DNA of 64,000 nt from assembly GCF_020080835.1 (NCBI RefSeq), contig NC_058159.1:31471525-31535524 (forward strand), written 5' to 3'. Below are positions 1 to 9,748 of this stretch, one piece after another. The notes beneath the pieces are model-generated. The model did not search any database, had not been told where the DNA came from, and worked only from the letters and a program-made list of their open reading frames with translations. The position numbers were made by a program, and so were the translations under genes. The DNA comes from Cotesia glomerata. Its lineage: Eukaryota > Arthropoda > Insecta > Hymenoptera > Braconidae. How positions within the stretch are numbered: position 1 is the stretch's first letter; each line of letters starts with the position of its first letter.

Positions 1-410
1 CAGACAAAAATATCAATTTATCTTCTCTCTTGGCCTTTTCCAGCGCCTCATCACTCCAGGGATACCAGTCAACTGGATTGCTAGCATGCTGTAATAAATA
101 CGAAGACTTTTCCAGCGCCAATTTATTTTTTTTGTCCTTAGTATCTCCGTGAGACGTCGATGCCATTCTTACTATCAGTTTTCTGCACCTTGACCCGAAT
201 GACAAAAAAAAAAAAAAAAAAAAAAAATGAATTTATAAATAAATAAAATAGATAAAAAAAAAAATAAATAACAAATCAGTACCTTTGTAATTGATAAGCA
301 TTAGCTGGTAATTGCGCGTGAACAACTCTCCGATAATTATTGTTGGAAATTTTGGTAAACTTAGATAATAAACGTGTTGAATTAAAAAATAAGCATCTTC
401 CCAAAATCAT
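1..410 (-). CDS. SPATA20: SPATA20-like DUF255 thioredoxin-fold protein, 5' end only (partial)
   Basis: Two exons are visible: 283-410 (ATG at 410, mitochondrial-type leader MILGRCLFFNSTRLLSKF) and 1-182, joined by a GT-AG intron in phase 2. The second exon reads YLLQHASNPVDWYPWSDEAL and then LEKAKREDKLIFLS, the signature N-terminus of the SPATA20/YyaL (DUF255) family just before its CxxC-type motif, which lies outside the window. About 103 residues are seen of a protein usually near 700-800. The leader is rich in Arg, Ser and Asn and lacks acidic residues, so mitochondrial import is inferred. A second Met (MASTSHGD, at 166) could start a cytosolic form. The gene is head-to-head with BRK1. The family's biochemical role is unsettled. 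Confidence 0.9.
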
Positions 411-1341
411 AACATCTATTTAATTGAAGTCAGTCGCTTAAACTCGAATTTATTTAACGGCAAATAATGAATATTAAATTTTTTTAATGTTTACAATCAT
501 TAAATAGATTTATTACTTGTGCCACGATAAATATTTACTTTTGAATGTTTCATGTAAACTAAAATGACCAGCACAATGATGATTGATAATTATTTCACTC
601 CATACTGTTGCCGGGGAATTTATTATTTTAGCAAACTATTATTGTTATTATTATTATTACAAGTATCAGGGTTAAAAAACATGTCGAAGATCATTCAAAA
701 TATGTATGATTATTTCACAGTTTTTGATAAAAACGGTTTAATTAGTACTCCGAAAGATTATTTTATTTAAAATAACATAAATAAACAAATAAAACATTTA
801 TGACAGCTGTCAGCTGTGACGTATTTCTCCTTTTTTTTCTTCAATCATCACAATTAACAACTCTAAATTTTTTTATTGCAATAATATTGACGTAATTAAT
901 GTTTTTCTCGTATATATACATATATTTCGTACATATATTCGCATTCCACATGACGTTCACTGACGTTCACGTTCTCCAAGTTCTCCACTCTAAACTCCAA
1001 TAAAATTTTAAAACACTACAGATGGAGTAACTTGAGAATTTTTTAAACACTTAGCTGTCAAAAATTTAACAAAAACACGCACTTAAATTCCAAAATTATT
1101 AATTAAATTTTATTTAACTAATTTATTTATTTAATTGTTTAATTAACACTGTTCTATTGTTGTGGATAATTTATCGTTTGAGTTTTAAAGAGTGACATCT
1201 ATCTGTCAAAAAAATTGACAGTTGTTTGGGTATTATTGTTTATTCATTCGTAAATTATTTTTTACATACACTTTGTTATTTTTATATTTATTAAATTAAC
1301 TAGGGTGTGATCGTAATTTTTATTAACAATATTTATCAACA
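411..1341. promoter_or_regulatory. Intergenic region between divergent SPATA20 and BRK1
   Basis: 931 bp with no convincing coding exon; the open frame at 564-770 is low-complexity. It must hold both promoters. Visible features are a perfect direct repeat of TGACGTTCAC at 951-960 and 961-970, followed by GTTCTCC twice (971-977, 980-986), and a TATATATACATATAT tract near 911-925. The TGACGT half-sites resemble CREB/ATF sites; use is not shown. Confidence 0.5.
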
Positions 1342-2324
1342 ATGGCAACTGTGCACCGTGAAGCTTTTCAGAAACAAATTCAACAAGACTGGGCAAATCG
1401 TGAATACATTGAAGTTATTACTGGGAGTATTAAAAAAATTACAGACTTTCTCAATTCATTTGGTAATTTATTTTTATTTGTACTCATTAATTTATTGATA
1501 GTTAATAATTAATAATTAATAATTATTGATTTTTTTATTTTAGACATGTCATGTAGGTCGCGTCTCGCTGTTTTAAATGAAAAACTCACTACTTTGGAGC
1601 GTAGAATCGAGTATCTTGAAGCTTGCGTAAGTATTTGCGTTTCATTGTGACAACAATGTACTTAAAAAATTTATGTATTATTTTTGAGTATATTTTAGCA
1701 GATGTTTGATTATTTTTTTTATAATAATAAAGTTAGCCGACATTTTTGATTTTTTTATTTTGCTTAATTTATTAAATTATAACTAAAAAATATTTTTAAA
1801 AAATTGCACTTATAGTTTTTGAAGTTTTTAACAAATAAAAAAATTTTTTTATAATAATTCTTTAATAATAAAAATCATATAAATTTTTAGATGTCGGCTA
1901 ACTTTATTTTTTTTAATTTTTTAACATAAATTATGATTAAAAAAATTTACATAAAGAAATTTAAAAAAATTAAAAATGCAATTTTTTTAAAATAATTTTT
2001 TGAAGAAATTTGTTAAAAAAAATTTTCAAGTGATTGCTAATTTTAGATGAAAATTAAGTTAGCCGACATGTAAAAATTTTTAGAATTTTTTTTAGTGAAA
2101 AAATTATAATAAAAAAATTTTCATTCATAAAGAACTTGAAAAACCATACGTGCAATTTTTTAAAAATATTTTTCAGTTCTAATTAAATAAATGAAAACGA
2201 ATCAAAAAATTAAAAACGTCGGCTAACTTTAGTATTATTAATTTTAATAATTTTTTAAGTTCTCAATTTAATAAAAATAATAATTTATATTTTGCAGGTA
2301 ACAAAAGGAGAAACACTGACATAA
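1342..2324 (+). CDS. BRK1: BRICK1 / HSPC300, WAVE regulatory complex subunit
   Basis: Exons 1342-1462, 1544-1626 and 2298-2324 join in phase to give 76 residues, against about 75 in the family. The product begins MATVHREAFQKQIQQDWANR, continues with EYIEVITGSIKKITDFLNSF and DMSCRSRLAVLNEKLTTLER, and ends RRIEYLEACVTKGETLT, matching BRK1 along its whole length. It is a small helical coiled-coil protein that nucleates the WAVE/SCAR complex (with SCAR, ABI, NAP1/HEM, SRA1/CYFIP), which activates Arp2/3 downstream of Rac. All three introns boundaries are GT-AG. Intron 2 (1627-2297) contains two inverted-repeat elements. It is divergent from SPATA20 and tail-to-tail with NDUFA11. Confidence 0.96.
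1722..1908. repeat. Fold-back MITE-like element, family B
   Basis: Ends read AAAGTTAGCCGACAT at the left and ATGTCGGCTAACTTT at the right: perfect 15-bp terminal inverted repeats around an AT-rich imperfect palindrome. It lies in BRK1 intron 2. Confidence 0.7.
2047..2238. repeat. Fold-back MITE-like element, family B
   Basis: Left end ATGAAAATTAAGTTAGCCGA, right end CGTCGGCTAACTTTAGTAT, with an AT-rich palindromic body. It is the second copy in BRK1 intron 2. Part of a further half-copy (AAAATGCAATTTTTTT type) lies just to its left at about 1920-2040. Confidence 0.7.
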
Positions 2325-2575
2325 ATACTTAAAGAAGTAACCCATCAGTATTAAAAATTAAACAATCATGACCATTATGTAAATAACACACCAATAAAAA
2401 AATACTCTCTATAATTTAAGATCATTTATTACCCTCATGACCATCATATAAATACATTGATGAAATTCTAAAACAAATTTACGTAACTATTCATCAATAA
2501 ACTTAGACTTGAATATACATCTAGGTTTAACTTTATTAAATTAATTATTTTTAATGTAGTGATAATACAAATAAT

Positions 2576-3417
2576 TTAGATTGGTCTTCTTGGCCACTCT
2601 TTGGAAACAAGCGACATATCGTACTTGAAGTTTCCGTACTTGTAGTGGGATGTGTAGTTCAACATTGTCCAGTCGTTCATTTTGGAATCTTTTTTCACAA
2701 GAGCTGCGAAGAGCAGCATTGCAGCACCCCAGAAAGTGAAAGATGCCGTCTTCTTCCAGGCGTAAAGGACCGGCATACACGACACCACTGAAGAAAATAT
2801 TAATTATCAATTTATAGATAATTATTTACATAAAATATATAATATAAAAAATTAAAACGAACCTCCAGCAACATAATTAAACTTGTCATCTTTTTTCCTC
2901 AGATCAGTTGAAATGTAAGTTCCGCAGGCAAACGCTGAAGCTAAGCCCACGAACGGTACTATGTAATACCCGAAGCAATTTGCTGTTTCAAGAACATTCT
3001 TAGTCTGAGTGTAAATCAGAGAATCGCCCAATCCAAAAAATATTCCTGACGCGATCGCATATTTGTTGATACCCCACAATTTTCCCAAGGGGTCTGTTCC
3101 TTCTGGTTTATCATAGTACCCTGGACCAGCTAACAGCCGCAAATAACCATCATACTGCCAAGGCTTATCTGGAATTATAAAATTTATTTATGTAATAAAT
3201 AATAATCACCATTATTTCATTTATAAATAAAATAGAGTGGATAAATAAATATTATCAATCAGAGGTTAGGAGTGTCTTTAAAAATTATCCACTTTTTTTT
3301 AAAGAAAAATTACATGATTAATTAATTAATTAATTCAAAGACACGCAATTGTTTAAATTATGCTTTTATTATTTATATTTATATGAACAATTATTATAAA
3401 TACTTACATTTATCCAT
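2576..3417 (-). CDS. NDUFA11: NADH dehydrogenase 1 alpha subcomplex subunit 11 (complex I B14.7)
   Basis: Three exons, 3408-3417 (MDK plus one base), 2863-3168 and 2576-2787, join in frame to 175 residues starting MDKYKPWQYDGYLRLLAGPG. It resembles NDUFA11, a Tim17/22-fold inner-membrane accessory subunit of respiratory complex I. Hydrophobic segments are seen around KYAIASGIFFGLGDSLIY, CFGYYIVPFVGLASAFACGT, VVSCMPVLYAWKK and FWGAAMLLFAALV, which fits four helices. The C-terminus WPRRPI follows a matrix or intermembrane tail rich in Tyr and Lys. The first coding exon is only 10 bp, so automated predictors may miss it. The start codon is 191 bp from that of NDUFV3 on the other strand, suggesting joint regulation of two complex I subunits. 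Confidence 0.92.
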
Positions 3418-3608
3418 TTTTAGATAAATCAGCTGTTCGAAAAACTCTGCGACGACTGTCAGCGCCTCATTACATAAGTTTTGTAAAATCTCATATCAAT
3501 ACCAGTTTATTATTACTATTTTGCGTCTTCTCGTCGAGTAATTCACATTGTTTTAATAGTAAAAATCAGTTAATAATAATTAATAAAAAATATTTTACAA
3601 GTAAAAAG
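3418..3608. promoter_or_regulatory. Short bidirectional promoter region, NDUFA11 / NDUFV3
   Basis: Only 191 bp separate the two divergent start codons, so both 5'UTRs and both promoters lie here. The centre (about 3436-3480) is less AT-rich (AACTCTGCGACGACTGTCAG). No clear TATA box is visible, as is common for housekeeping pairs. Confidence 0.6.
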
Positions 3609-4232
3609 ATGTTTTTATCTGTGAGAGCTCTTCGTTTCACGGTAACTATTTATTTAATACTCCATTTTTTAAATATTTTATTTTTTTGACAACTTAACCT
3701 ACTTTGACAAAGAAAATTATTTTATTAAATATTTTTAACAAATAAATTATGGCAAAAAAAAAAATTGACATGTAGAAATTTAAAAAATTAAAAATGCAAT
3801 TTTTTAAAATAATTTTTTGGAGCAAATTTTTGTTTGTTAAAAAAATTTTCAAGTAACTTAACTTTAATGTCATGCTTTATTAATAATTAATTAAAATTTA
3901 CAATTACAGAATAGAAGTTTAGCTGTTAGATTGTTTAGCCAGCAAACAAATCAAAGTGAACCCAGCAAACCTAACATGAACGTCGCCGGACTTAGTGAAA
4001 ACTGTGTAGCAGTTCCAGCACAACGTAAGTAATTTTTATTAAATTTTTAAATAATAAAATTAATTGTTTAATTATTTTTACAGCTGTGGGAGCTGTTGGT
4101 GCAGCCAAAGACAAGGAATACAAAAATCCGGAATACTTTTGTTATCATGTAGACAGTTTCGCAGAAGCAGAAGTTGAATTAGCGAAATTTCGGCTCCCTC
4201 CTCCTTCCAATAAACGAAAATTCGGGCAGTAA
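3609..4232 (+). CDS. NDUFV3: NADH dehydrogenase flavoprotein 3 (complex I 10-kDa subunit)
   Basis: Exons 3609-3641, 3910-4024 and 4084-4232 join in phase (0, then 1) to 98 residues. The first residues MFLSVRALRFTNRSLAVRLF are Arg- and Ser-rich without acids, a typical mitochondrial leader. The conserved C-terminal block reads YKNPEYFCYHVDSFAEAEVE then LAKFRLPPPSNKRKFGQ, matching the NDUFV3 motif (tyrosine, aromatic, acidic, then K-F-R-x-P-x-P-S). The family subunit sits on the NADH-oxidising N-module of complex I. Length suits the short isoform. It is divergent from NDUFA11 and convergent with C1QBP. Confidence 0.93.
3745..3873. repeat. Half-element of fold-back family B
   Basis: Sequence of the type GACATGTAGAAATTT ... 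AAAATGCAATTTTTTAAAAT ... TTAACTTTAATGTCAT, the right half of a family B element (compare the full copy at 19866-20256). It lies in NDUFV3 intron 1. Confidence 0.6.
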
Positions 4233-4864
4233 TCTAATTTGCTAAATAGTTGACTTAATTATAAATGTAAAACGCTGTGTATATTAAAATTACTAATAAT
4301 TATTGATCCATGATTTCACTTTACTGAAGCTAGATTTTCAATACATCCTGGACTGTCTCAATTATAAATTATTTTTTATTACAATTATACAACTTAATTC
4401 TAGTTAATAAATAGAAAATAAATTAAAAATTATGTACAGAAAAATAATTTAAAGTAAATATATTAATTTCTTTGACTACGGCTGATTTATTTAGTAACTT
4501 ATACATTTTGGTAATTAATTCTACTGGTAATACATTTTTAAAAGTATGTTTTTGTTCTTTTAATTAATAATTTATACATCAAATATCAATATCTAAATAT
4601 TAATTACTCAATTAAATTGAACCGAAAGTAACTTATCGCTAGTATGTAGTTGGAATTAATCAGCCATAATTGCAGTCAAGCTTTTTTTCTGAAACAAAAA
4701 AAAAATTTTTAAATAAAAATAATTAAAAATTAAATTAAAAAAATTTTTTAAATGAAAAAAATGATTAAAAATTAAATTAAATAAAAAATCATCAAGAATT
4801 AGATTAAAAAAATTTTTTTAAATAAAAAATCATTAAAAAAAATAGAATAATTACCAGTATAAAA
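4233..4864. other. Convergent 3' intergenic region, NDUFV3 / C1QBP
   Basis: 632 bp of AT-rich sequence holding the two 3'UTRs. Runs of AATTAAAAATTAAATTAAA (4700-4850) are low-complexity. No coding exon seen. Confidence 0.5.
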
Positions 4865-5689
4865 TTATTTGTGAGTAGTAAACTTAGATAAACCTTCCAA
4901 TAAACTAATATAAGCGCTGTGCTCATAATTGGTGCTCAGTTCAACGAGTTTCTCAGCAAACTCATTAGAAATTCCCTTTTCTTCCAAGTAGTTCATCATC
5001 AAATCATACAAGTACCCATCAATGACTTCTCCAGCTACGGCGTAGACCTTGTCGCTGTGCTCTCCCTCATACAAAGTAACTTCATCAATACCGAAGCAGT
5101 CGTTGTAACTATCGTCGGCTCCAGAAGCTCCGTACTCATTATTAAAAGAACAAGTCAGCCCCAGAGTCTGGTTTCCACGAACAATATCAACGGTGAAGTT
5201 CGGCTTGCTCTTCATTTCCCCCAAGTTAGGTTTGTCCTCGCTGGGGTCGATTTCAGGCTCGCTCTCAGTGTCGACTGTGTGGTTGACATTAAATGCAATT
5301 CTAATTTTTTCATCGTTTACTTTTTTTACCAAGGTAACGTTGGCGCCATCCAAGGAAACTGAGAATCCGTCGAGCTCAGTTGGAATTGTTTTGGACTTCT
5401 GGGCTTTTTTCTCGGCAACGATCTCCTCAGCGAGGAACTCGATCAACTCTTTTTCGGCTTTTGTGTGCTGGGAGCACCGGCATTGGTAATTGTGTCCGTT
5501 CTTACAGTTTAATTGTTGCTGGTGTTGTTTAACAATTGCTGAATTTGCAATTCCATAATTATTAATTGTGTTAGACATGTGCCAGAGCGAGCGGGAAACT
5601 TGTGAGGTTATTATTCTGTTCATCGAGGTTGATTTTAACAAATTCTTCAACCCGAATGCACAAACTGTATTTCTTACGATTCCACTCAT
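4865..5689 (-). CDS. C1QBP: C1QBP / p32 / MAM33 family mitochondrial matrix protein
   Basis: A single open frame of 274 residues from ATG at 5689 (the frame runs a few codons further upstream but without another ATG). Family members are about 280. Residues 1-70 (MSGIVRNTVCAFGLKNLLKS onwards) are basic, Ser/Asn-rich and Met-rich, consistent with a matrix-targeting leader. The mature part begins near HTKAEKELIEFLAEEI (75-90), a long first helix; then comes the beta-sheet core (FSVSLDGANVTLVKKVNDEK), acidic loops (TESEPEIDPSEDKPN), and two C-terminal helices (YLYDLMMNYLEEKGI, FAEKLVELSTNYEHSAYISL). The family forms an acidic doughnut trimer that supports mitochondrial ribosome and RNA function. 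Unspliced, unlike its neighbours. Confidence 0.94.
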   Translation of the reverse strand: MSGIVRNTVCAFGLKNLLKSTSMNRIITSQVSRSLWHMSNTINNYGIANSAIVKQHQQQLNCKNGHNYQCRCSQHTKAEKELIEFLAEEIVAEKKAQKSKTIPTELDGFSVSLDGANVTLVKKVNDEKIRIAFNVNHTVDTESEPEIDPSEDKPNLGEMKSKPNFTVDIVRGNQTLGLTCSFNNEYGASGADDSYNDCFGIDEVTLYEGEHSDKVYAVAGEVIDGYLYDLMMNYLEEKGISNEFAEKLVELSTNYEHSAYISLLEGLSKFTTHK

Positions 5690-6426
5690 TTTGTTTTGAT
5701 TTTTAAACACTTTTTTTAATGTTACTTATGTTAATTTTATTAATTATTAATATCTTGCAAGAATGTAATTTGTTACAACCTTACTTGCGGCTTTTTGCTT
5801 CTTTACAAACGGGAAAATGGCTGGCTGGATTGAAACCACGTGGGAGAGATATATTATGGATATTATACTGGATTTTTCTATAAAAAGAGGACGCCACTTT
5901 ACAAATATTAAAAAATTTTTTAATTTAAGCGCACAAAATTTTCTTTAGACTAAAAGTTTGACTAATGAATTTTAAGTACTTAATCCTTAGTTTAAATATA
6001 AATAAATACTTTTATTTTTGTACTTACTGCGTAGTTATTTATTTTGCAGATAAATTTAGCGAGATAAATATAAACCAGAATTTAAATGAAAATTAAGTTA
6101 GCCGAAATTTAAAAATTTTATAATTTTTTTTTATTGAAAAAATGACTACAAAAAAAAATAAAAAAAAAATTTTCATTTGTAAAAAACTGTAAGTGCAATT
6201 TTTTAAAAATATTTTTTTGTTCTAATTTAATTAAATTATTAAAAAAAAATCAAAACATTAAAAATGTCGGCTAACTTTAGTATCATGAATTTAAGCTGTA
6301 TAAAATAATTATAATTAAATTTTTGTTTTTATTGTTGATTAATATTTATTTTGATTTTTTTTAAGTGAAAAAAAAAAATTGTTACATTAAAAATTGGGGA
6401 GAAAAGAAAAAAAAAAAAAAAAAACT
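5690..6426. other. Region between SMYD4-like 3' end and C1QBP 5' end
   Basis: Holds the C1QBP promoter and 5'UTR (a less AT-rich patch with ACCACGTGGG, containing a CACGTG E-box, at about 5836-5845) and a family B fold-back element. A long A run sits at 6405-6424, just past the SMYD4 stop codon. No coding exon seen. Confidence 0.5.
6085..6286. repeat. Fold-back MITE-like element, family B
   Basis: Left end ATGAAAATTAAGTTAGCCGA, right end TGTCGGCTAACTTTAGTATC; the inner arms are AT-rich and self-complementary. About 200 bp, in the C1QBP upstream region. Confidence 0.7.
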
Positions 6427-7344
6427 TTAGTAGGAATCAGTTGAGTGAATTTGTGTTACCAATCTTTTAAAAATAAGAAGCTCGCTGGACGGAAACTTTA
6501 TTCCTTCTTCATCATAGACTTTCATTATTTTCAGTAAACCGCGGAGCCTGTGGGAATTAAAATTCTCAACAATTTCTGTCGCGTTAGCCAAACCTAAAAT
6601 TGACAAATCATGCTCGAAGTTCTCTTCAACTGCGTCCAGAATTCTTAGCATACTTTCTTGAGATGTTATTAATTGCTATTGAATAAAGAAATTAATTATA
6701 AGTATGCAAAATAATTTAATTTTATAATAAAAATACTTACAGTAAATAAGGGAAATTCAGAATCAGGGCTCCAATCATTGACACAAGCAACACAGTCGCA
6801 TGTGAAATTATAGCGCGTCTGTAAAAAGGATTTTCGGGCCTGCGTTTGTTTTAATTGAAAGTCTGCACCATAGTTGATAGTTAATTGTTCATCTTTTTTT
6901 ATCATCTTGATAGCATTAAGCGCTACTTTATGGCCAGACATATAATAGCACATATTGAAGTCGCAGCTGTGGTTGAACAAGCTCATCAATGGCAGAAGCA
7001 TTAATCCTCGGTTGAAATGATCTTCTTCAATATCATAGTCAAAGATTTCCGACTGAAATAAAATTTTTATTAAATTATTTTGTTAATAATTATAATTATT
7101 AGTTATAATAATAATTATAATATAATAATAATTAAATTATTATTAACAATATAATATAATTATAATTACAACTAATAAAGAGGATAAACAAAGATAGTTA
7201 TTATTATAAACCTAGATACCCGATTCGATTCTTGAATAATGACTAATTTTTCATTATTATTATAATTACAATATTAATAAATTATAATCATAATAATTAT
7301 TATTACAATTATAGATATAATTATAATTAGTATAAATAATAAAT

Positions 7345-7375
<31 letters not shown>

Positions 7376-8853
7376 ACAACAAACTTACTTCCTGTGCATT
7401 CATCATGTTTATATCAAAGTGCTTGAGTAACAAGGTAGCGATGAACAAAGTTTGTCGATCATCAGCCAGGTCTTTGAAAACAGTTATCTTCTTGTCCAAA
7501 ATATTGTCACTAGTCGCTGCTAAATAATAGACAATAAAGATGCTCTTCAAATGATAAGTGTAACTAAGAGAAGACCAAACAAACGAAGTATCTGATGTCA
7601 ATCCAAAAACACTTGCATATTTGGTATCATCAAAAACACCATCAGTTAAAAGCTTGTTGATTGGATCTAAGTAAAGTAAAACAATAATTGTTAATTAATT
7701 ATTTACTTTATTTATTATTAAATTATATTAATTAATTATTTACTTTATTGTAATTATTTATCATTAAATTATGTTAATTATTATTTATTGTTAATCAATT
7801 ATTTCAATTTTATAAAAAATACTAACCAGTAATGGAATTTAATTTCCTAACATGATCTTGCAAATTTTTAACAGAGCCCATTTCCTTGAAAGCTTTTATA
7901 AACATCCTCAGAGCCAGAAATTCTTTCTCTTTCATATTTTCCGACACCATTGATGTAATCATAGGACATTCAATATGATGATGTTCCTTCCAGGCTGCAT
8001 CGAGGCAACTTTCATCGCAATAGATCACATTGACACACTGATGGCAAGGAATACCAGAATAAACCTTTTTCAAGCAGTACCAGCAGAAGCGATAAAACTG
8101 CTCGGGAGTTACTACCGCTGCGTAAGACTCGTGAACAAATGCAGTCTCTCCAGCATCTATATTTCTAGTAGCAACAATGTGGCGACCGAATTTATCATTG
8201 TATTTAATAGCAATAAAGTCTGATGCTCGAAGAATTTTAGGATTATTGCTTGCCGTAGTGAAATTGTGACGATCTTCGGGAAAATCAGGTATTGCTACAA
8301 AATCCATGATGTTTCTTAATAAATCCAATATTTTCCTCTTCTGAGGGTAAGTCATCAAATTCGCCCAGCGACGAGCTTCAGCTATGGCTAATTCTACTTC
8401 AGGCCGCATGTCTTCGTCCAGCGACAGCAAGTTCCTTGCACGGCGAGCAAATAACTTGGCTTTTAGATCATCTGGGTAACCAATGTCTAAAGCCCGTTCA
8501 ATGTCTTTCAGCGAATCATAGTGGAGACCAAACTCGCAAGTTACTGCTGACCTGTTCGCGTAACCTTTTGCCAGCTCCTTGGAGTTCAGCGGCGCGTAAG
8601 CTATGCCCTCAGTGTATGACACCAGAGCTAAACCATTGTTTCCTTGAGTTAAATAGTAATTATTACCTTGTTTTATTTTCAAAGCAGCCGTCTTTCGACA
8701 TTTTAGCTGGTATTTCAGTGTTGGATGCTCAGCTTCACATTCGAGTAATCTTTTCATTGATAATTGAACTACTGCGTCGTAATTTTTGTCTACGCGACCC
8801 GGCACATTGCAAGCGACACACTTGTTCACCCAAAATTCTGTAGCTGGATCCAT
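6427..8853 (-). CDS. SMYD4: SMYD4-like protein: TPR, SET and MYND domains
   Basis: Exons 7827-8853, 7389-7666, 6741-7052 and 6427-6675 join in frame to 621 residues. Residues about 50-130 form TPR-like helices (KQGNNYYLTQGNNGLALVSY, ELAKGYANRSAVTCEF). The SET domain opens near FGRHIVATRNIDAGE and is split by a MYND zinc finger with C257, C260, C270, C273, C279, C283, H291/H293 and C296. The SET core returns with LPLMSLFNHSCDFN (NHSC at 462-465) and INYGADF, followed by post-SET cysteines C520, C522 and C525. This order is that of SMYD4, a predicted cytosolic lysine methyltransferase or HDAC partner. A 5'UTR intron is likely: an acceptor TTTAG lies two bases before the ATG and a donor (GGAGCAG then GTAGATTC) at 9288. 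Divergent from PEX6. Confidence 0.9.
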
Positions 8854-9748
8854 ACCTAAAATTATTTTAATTAATCCACACTTTTAGCAATTAAAATTAA
8901 TTTCATAACTTTTATAACAAATAAATTATGGCAAAAAAAAACGATAAAAATTAAGTTAGACGACATCTAAAAAATTTTATGATTTTTTTTTATTAAAGAA
9001 TTATTACAAAAAAATTTTATTTCATTTGTTAAAAACTTCAAAAACTATAAGTGCAATTTTTTAAAAATATTTTTTAGTCATAATTTAATAAATTAAGCAA
9101 AATAAAAAAATTAAAAATGTCGGCTAACTTTATTATTATAAAAAAACGAGGAAAAAAAATTGACATGTAGAAATTTTATAAAAATAAAAATGCAATTTTT
9201 TTTAATTAATTTTTTTGAAAAATCATTAATTTCAATAATGTTAACATTATAAATATAATTATAATTGATAATAAATTTAAGAATCTACCTGCTCCGCGTC
9301 TATCTTCAATTGTTTCACTTAAGTAAGTTTGACTTTACAAAAATACTATTATTTACACAGTAAATAATTTATTTTTGATGTAATTACTTATTTTGTTTGT
9401 TAAAAAAATGTAATTTGAATTATTTTTAAAGTAACAATATCTATCAATACGAAAAAAACGCACTTTTCTTTGTTCGCCATAACCGTTTTCGAAGAAATAT
9501 CAAAGTAATACAAGCTAATATTTATATATATATATTTATTTACATTGTATACATTTCATAAGTCCCACCAATCACGAACAACGAAAAACCGAAGGCTCCC
9601 GAATCTCGAGATTCTTGTTTCCGGTAACGCGCGTTTTTTATCCCTGTATTTATAGTTTCATAACCTCAAAAATTAAACATGGGTTAGATAAACATTTAAT
9701 TTTTTTTTTATTAATTGTAAAGTAGTGAAATAAATTTTTTTTCTAAAA
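8854..9748. promoter_or_regulatory. Divergent SMYD4 / PEX6 upstream region
   Basis: 895 bp between start codons. It contains the likely SMYD4 5'UTR intron (8856-9288), filled by a family B element, and a promoter-like patch at about 9565-9645 with CCACCAATCACG (a CCAAT box), CTCGAGATTC and ACGCGCG. No coding exon seen. Confidence 0.55.
8943..9139. repeat. Fold-back MITE-like element, family B
   Basis: Left end AAAATTAAGTTAGACGACAT, right end ATGTCGGCTAACTTTATTAT. A further half-copy with GACATGTAGAAATTTT and AAAATGCAATTTTT follows to about 9235. In the inferred SMYD4 5'UTR intron. Confidence 0.65.

Noticed and set aside
564..770. 68-residue open frame upstream of BRK1
   Set aside because: Leu-run low-complexity, no homology recognised, in the divergent promoter region.
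4919..5489. Plus-strand frames across C1QBP
   Set aside because: Antisense shadows of the C1QBP coding sequence.
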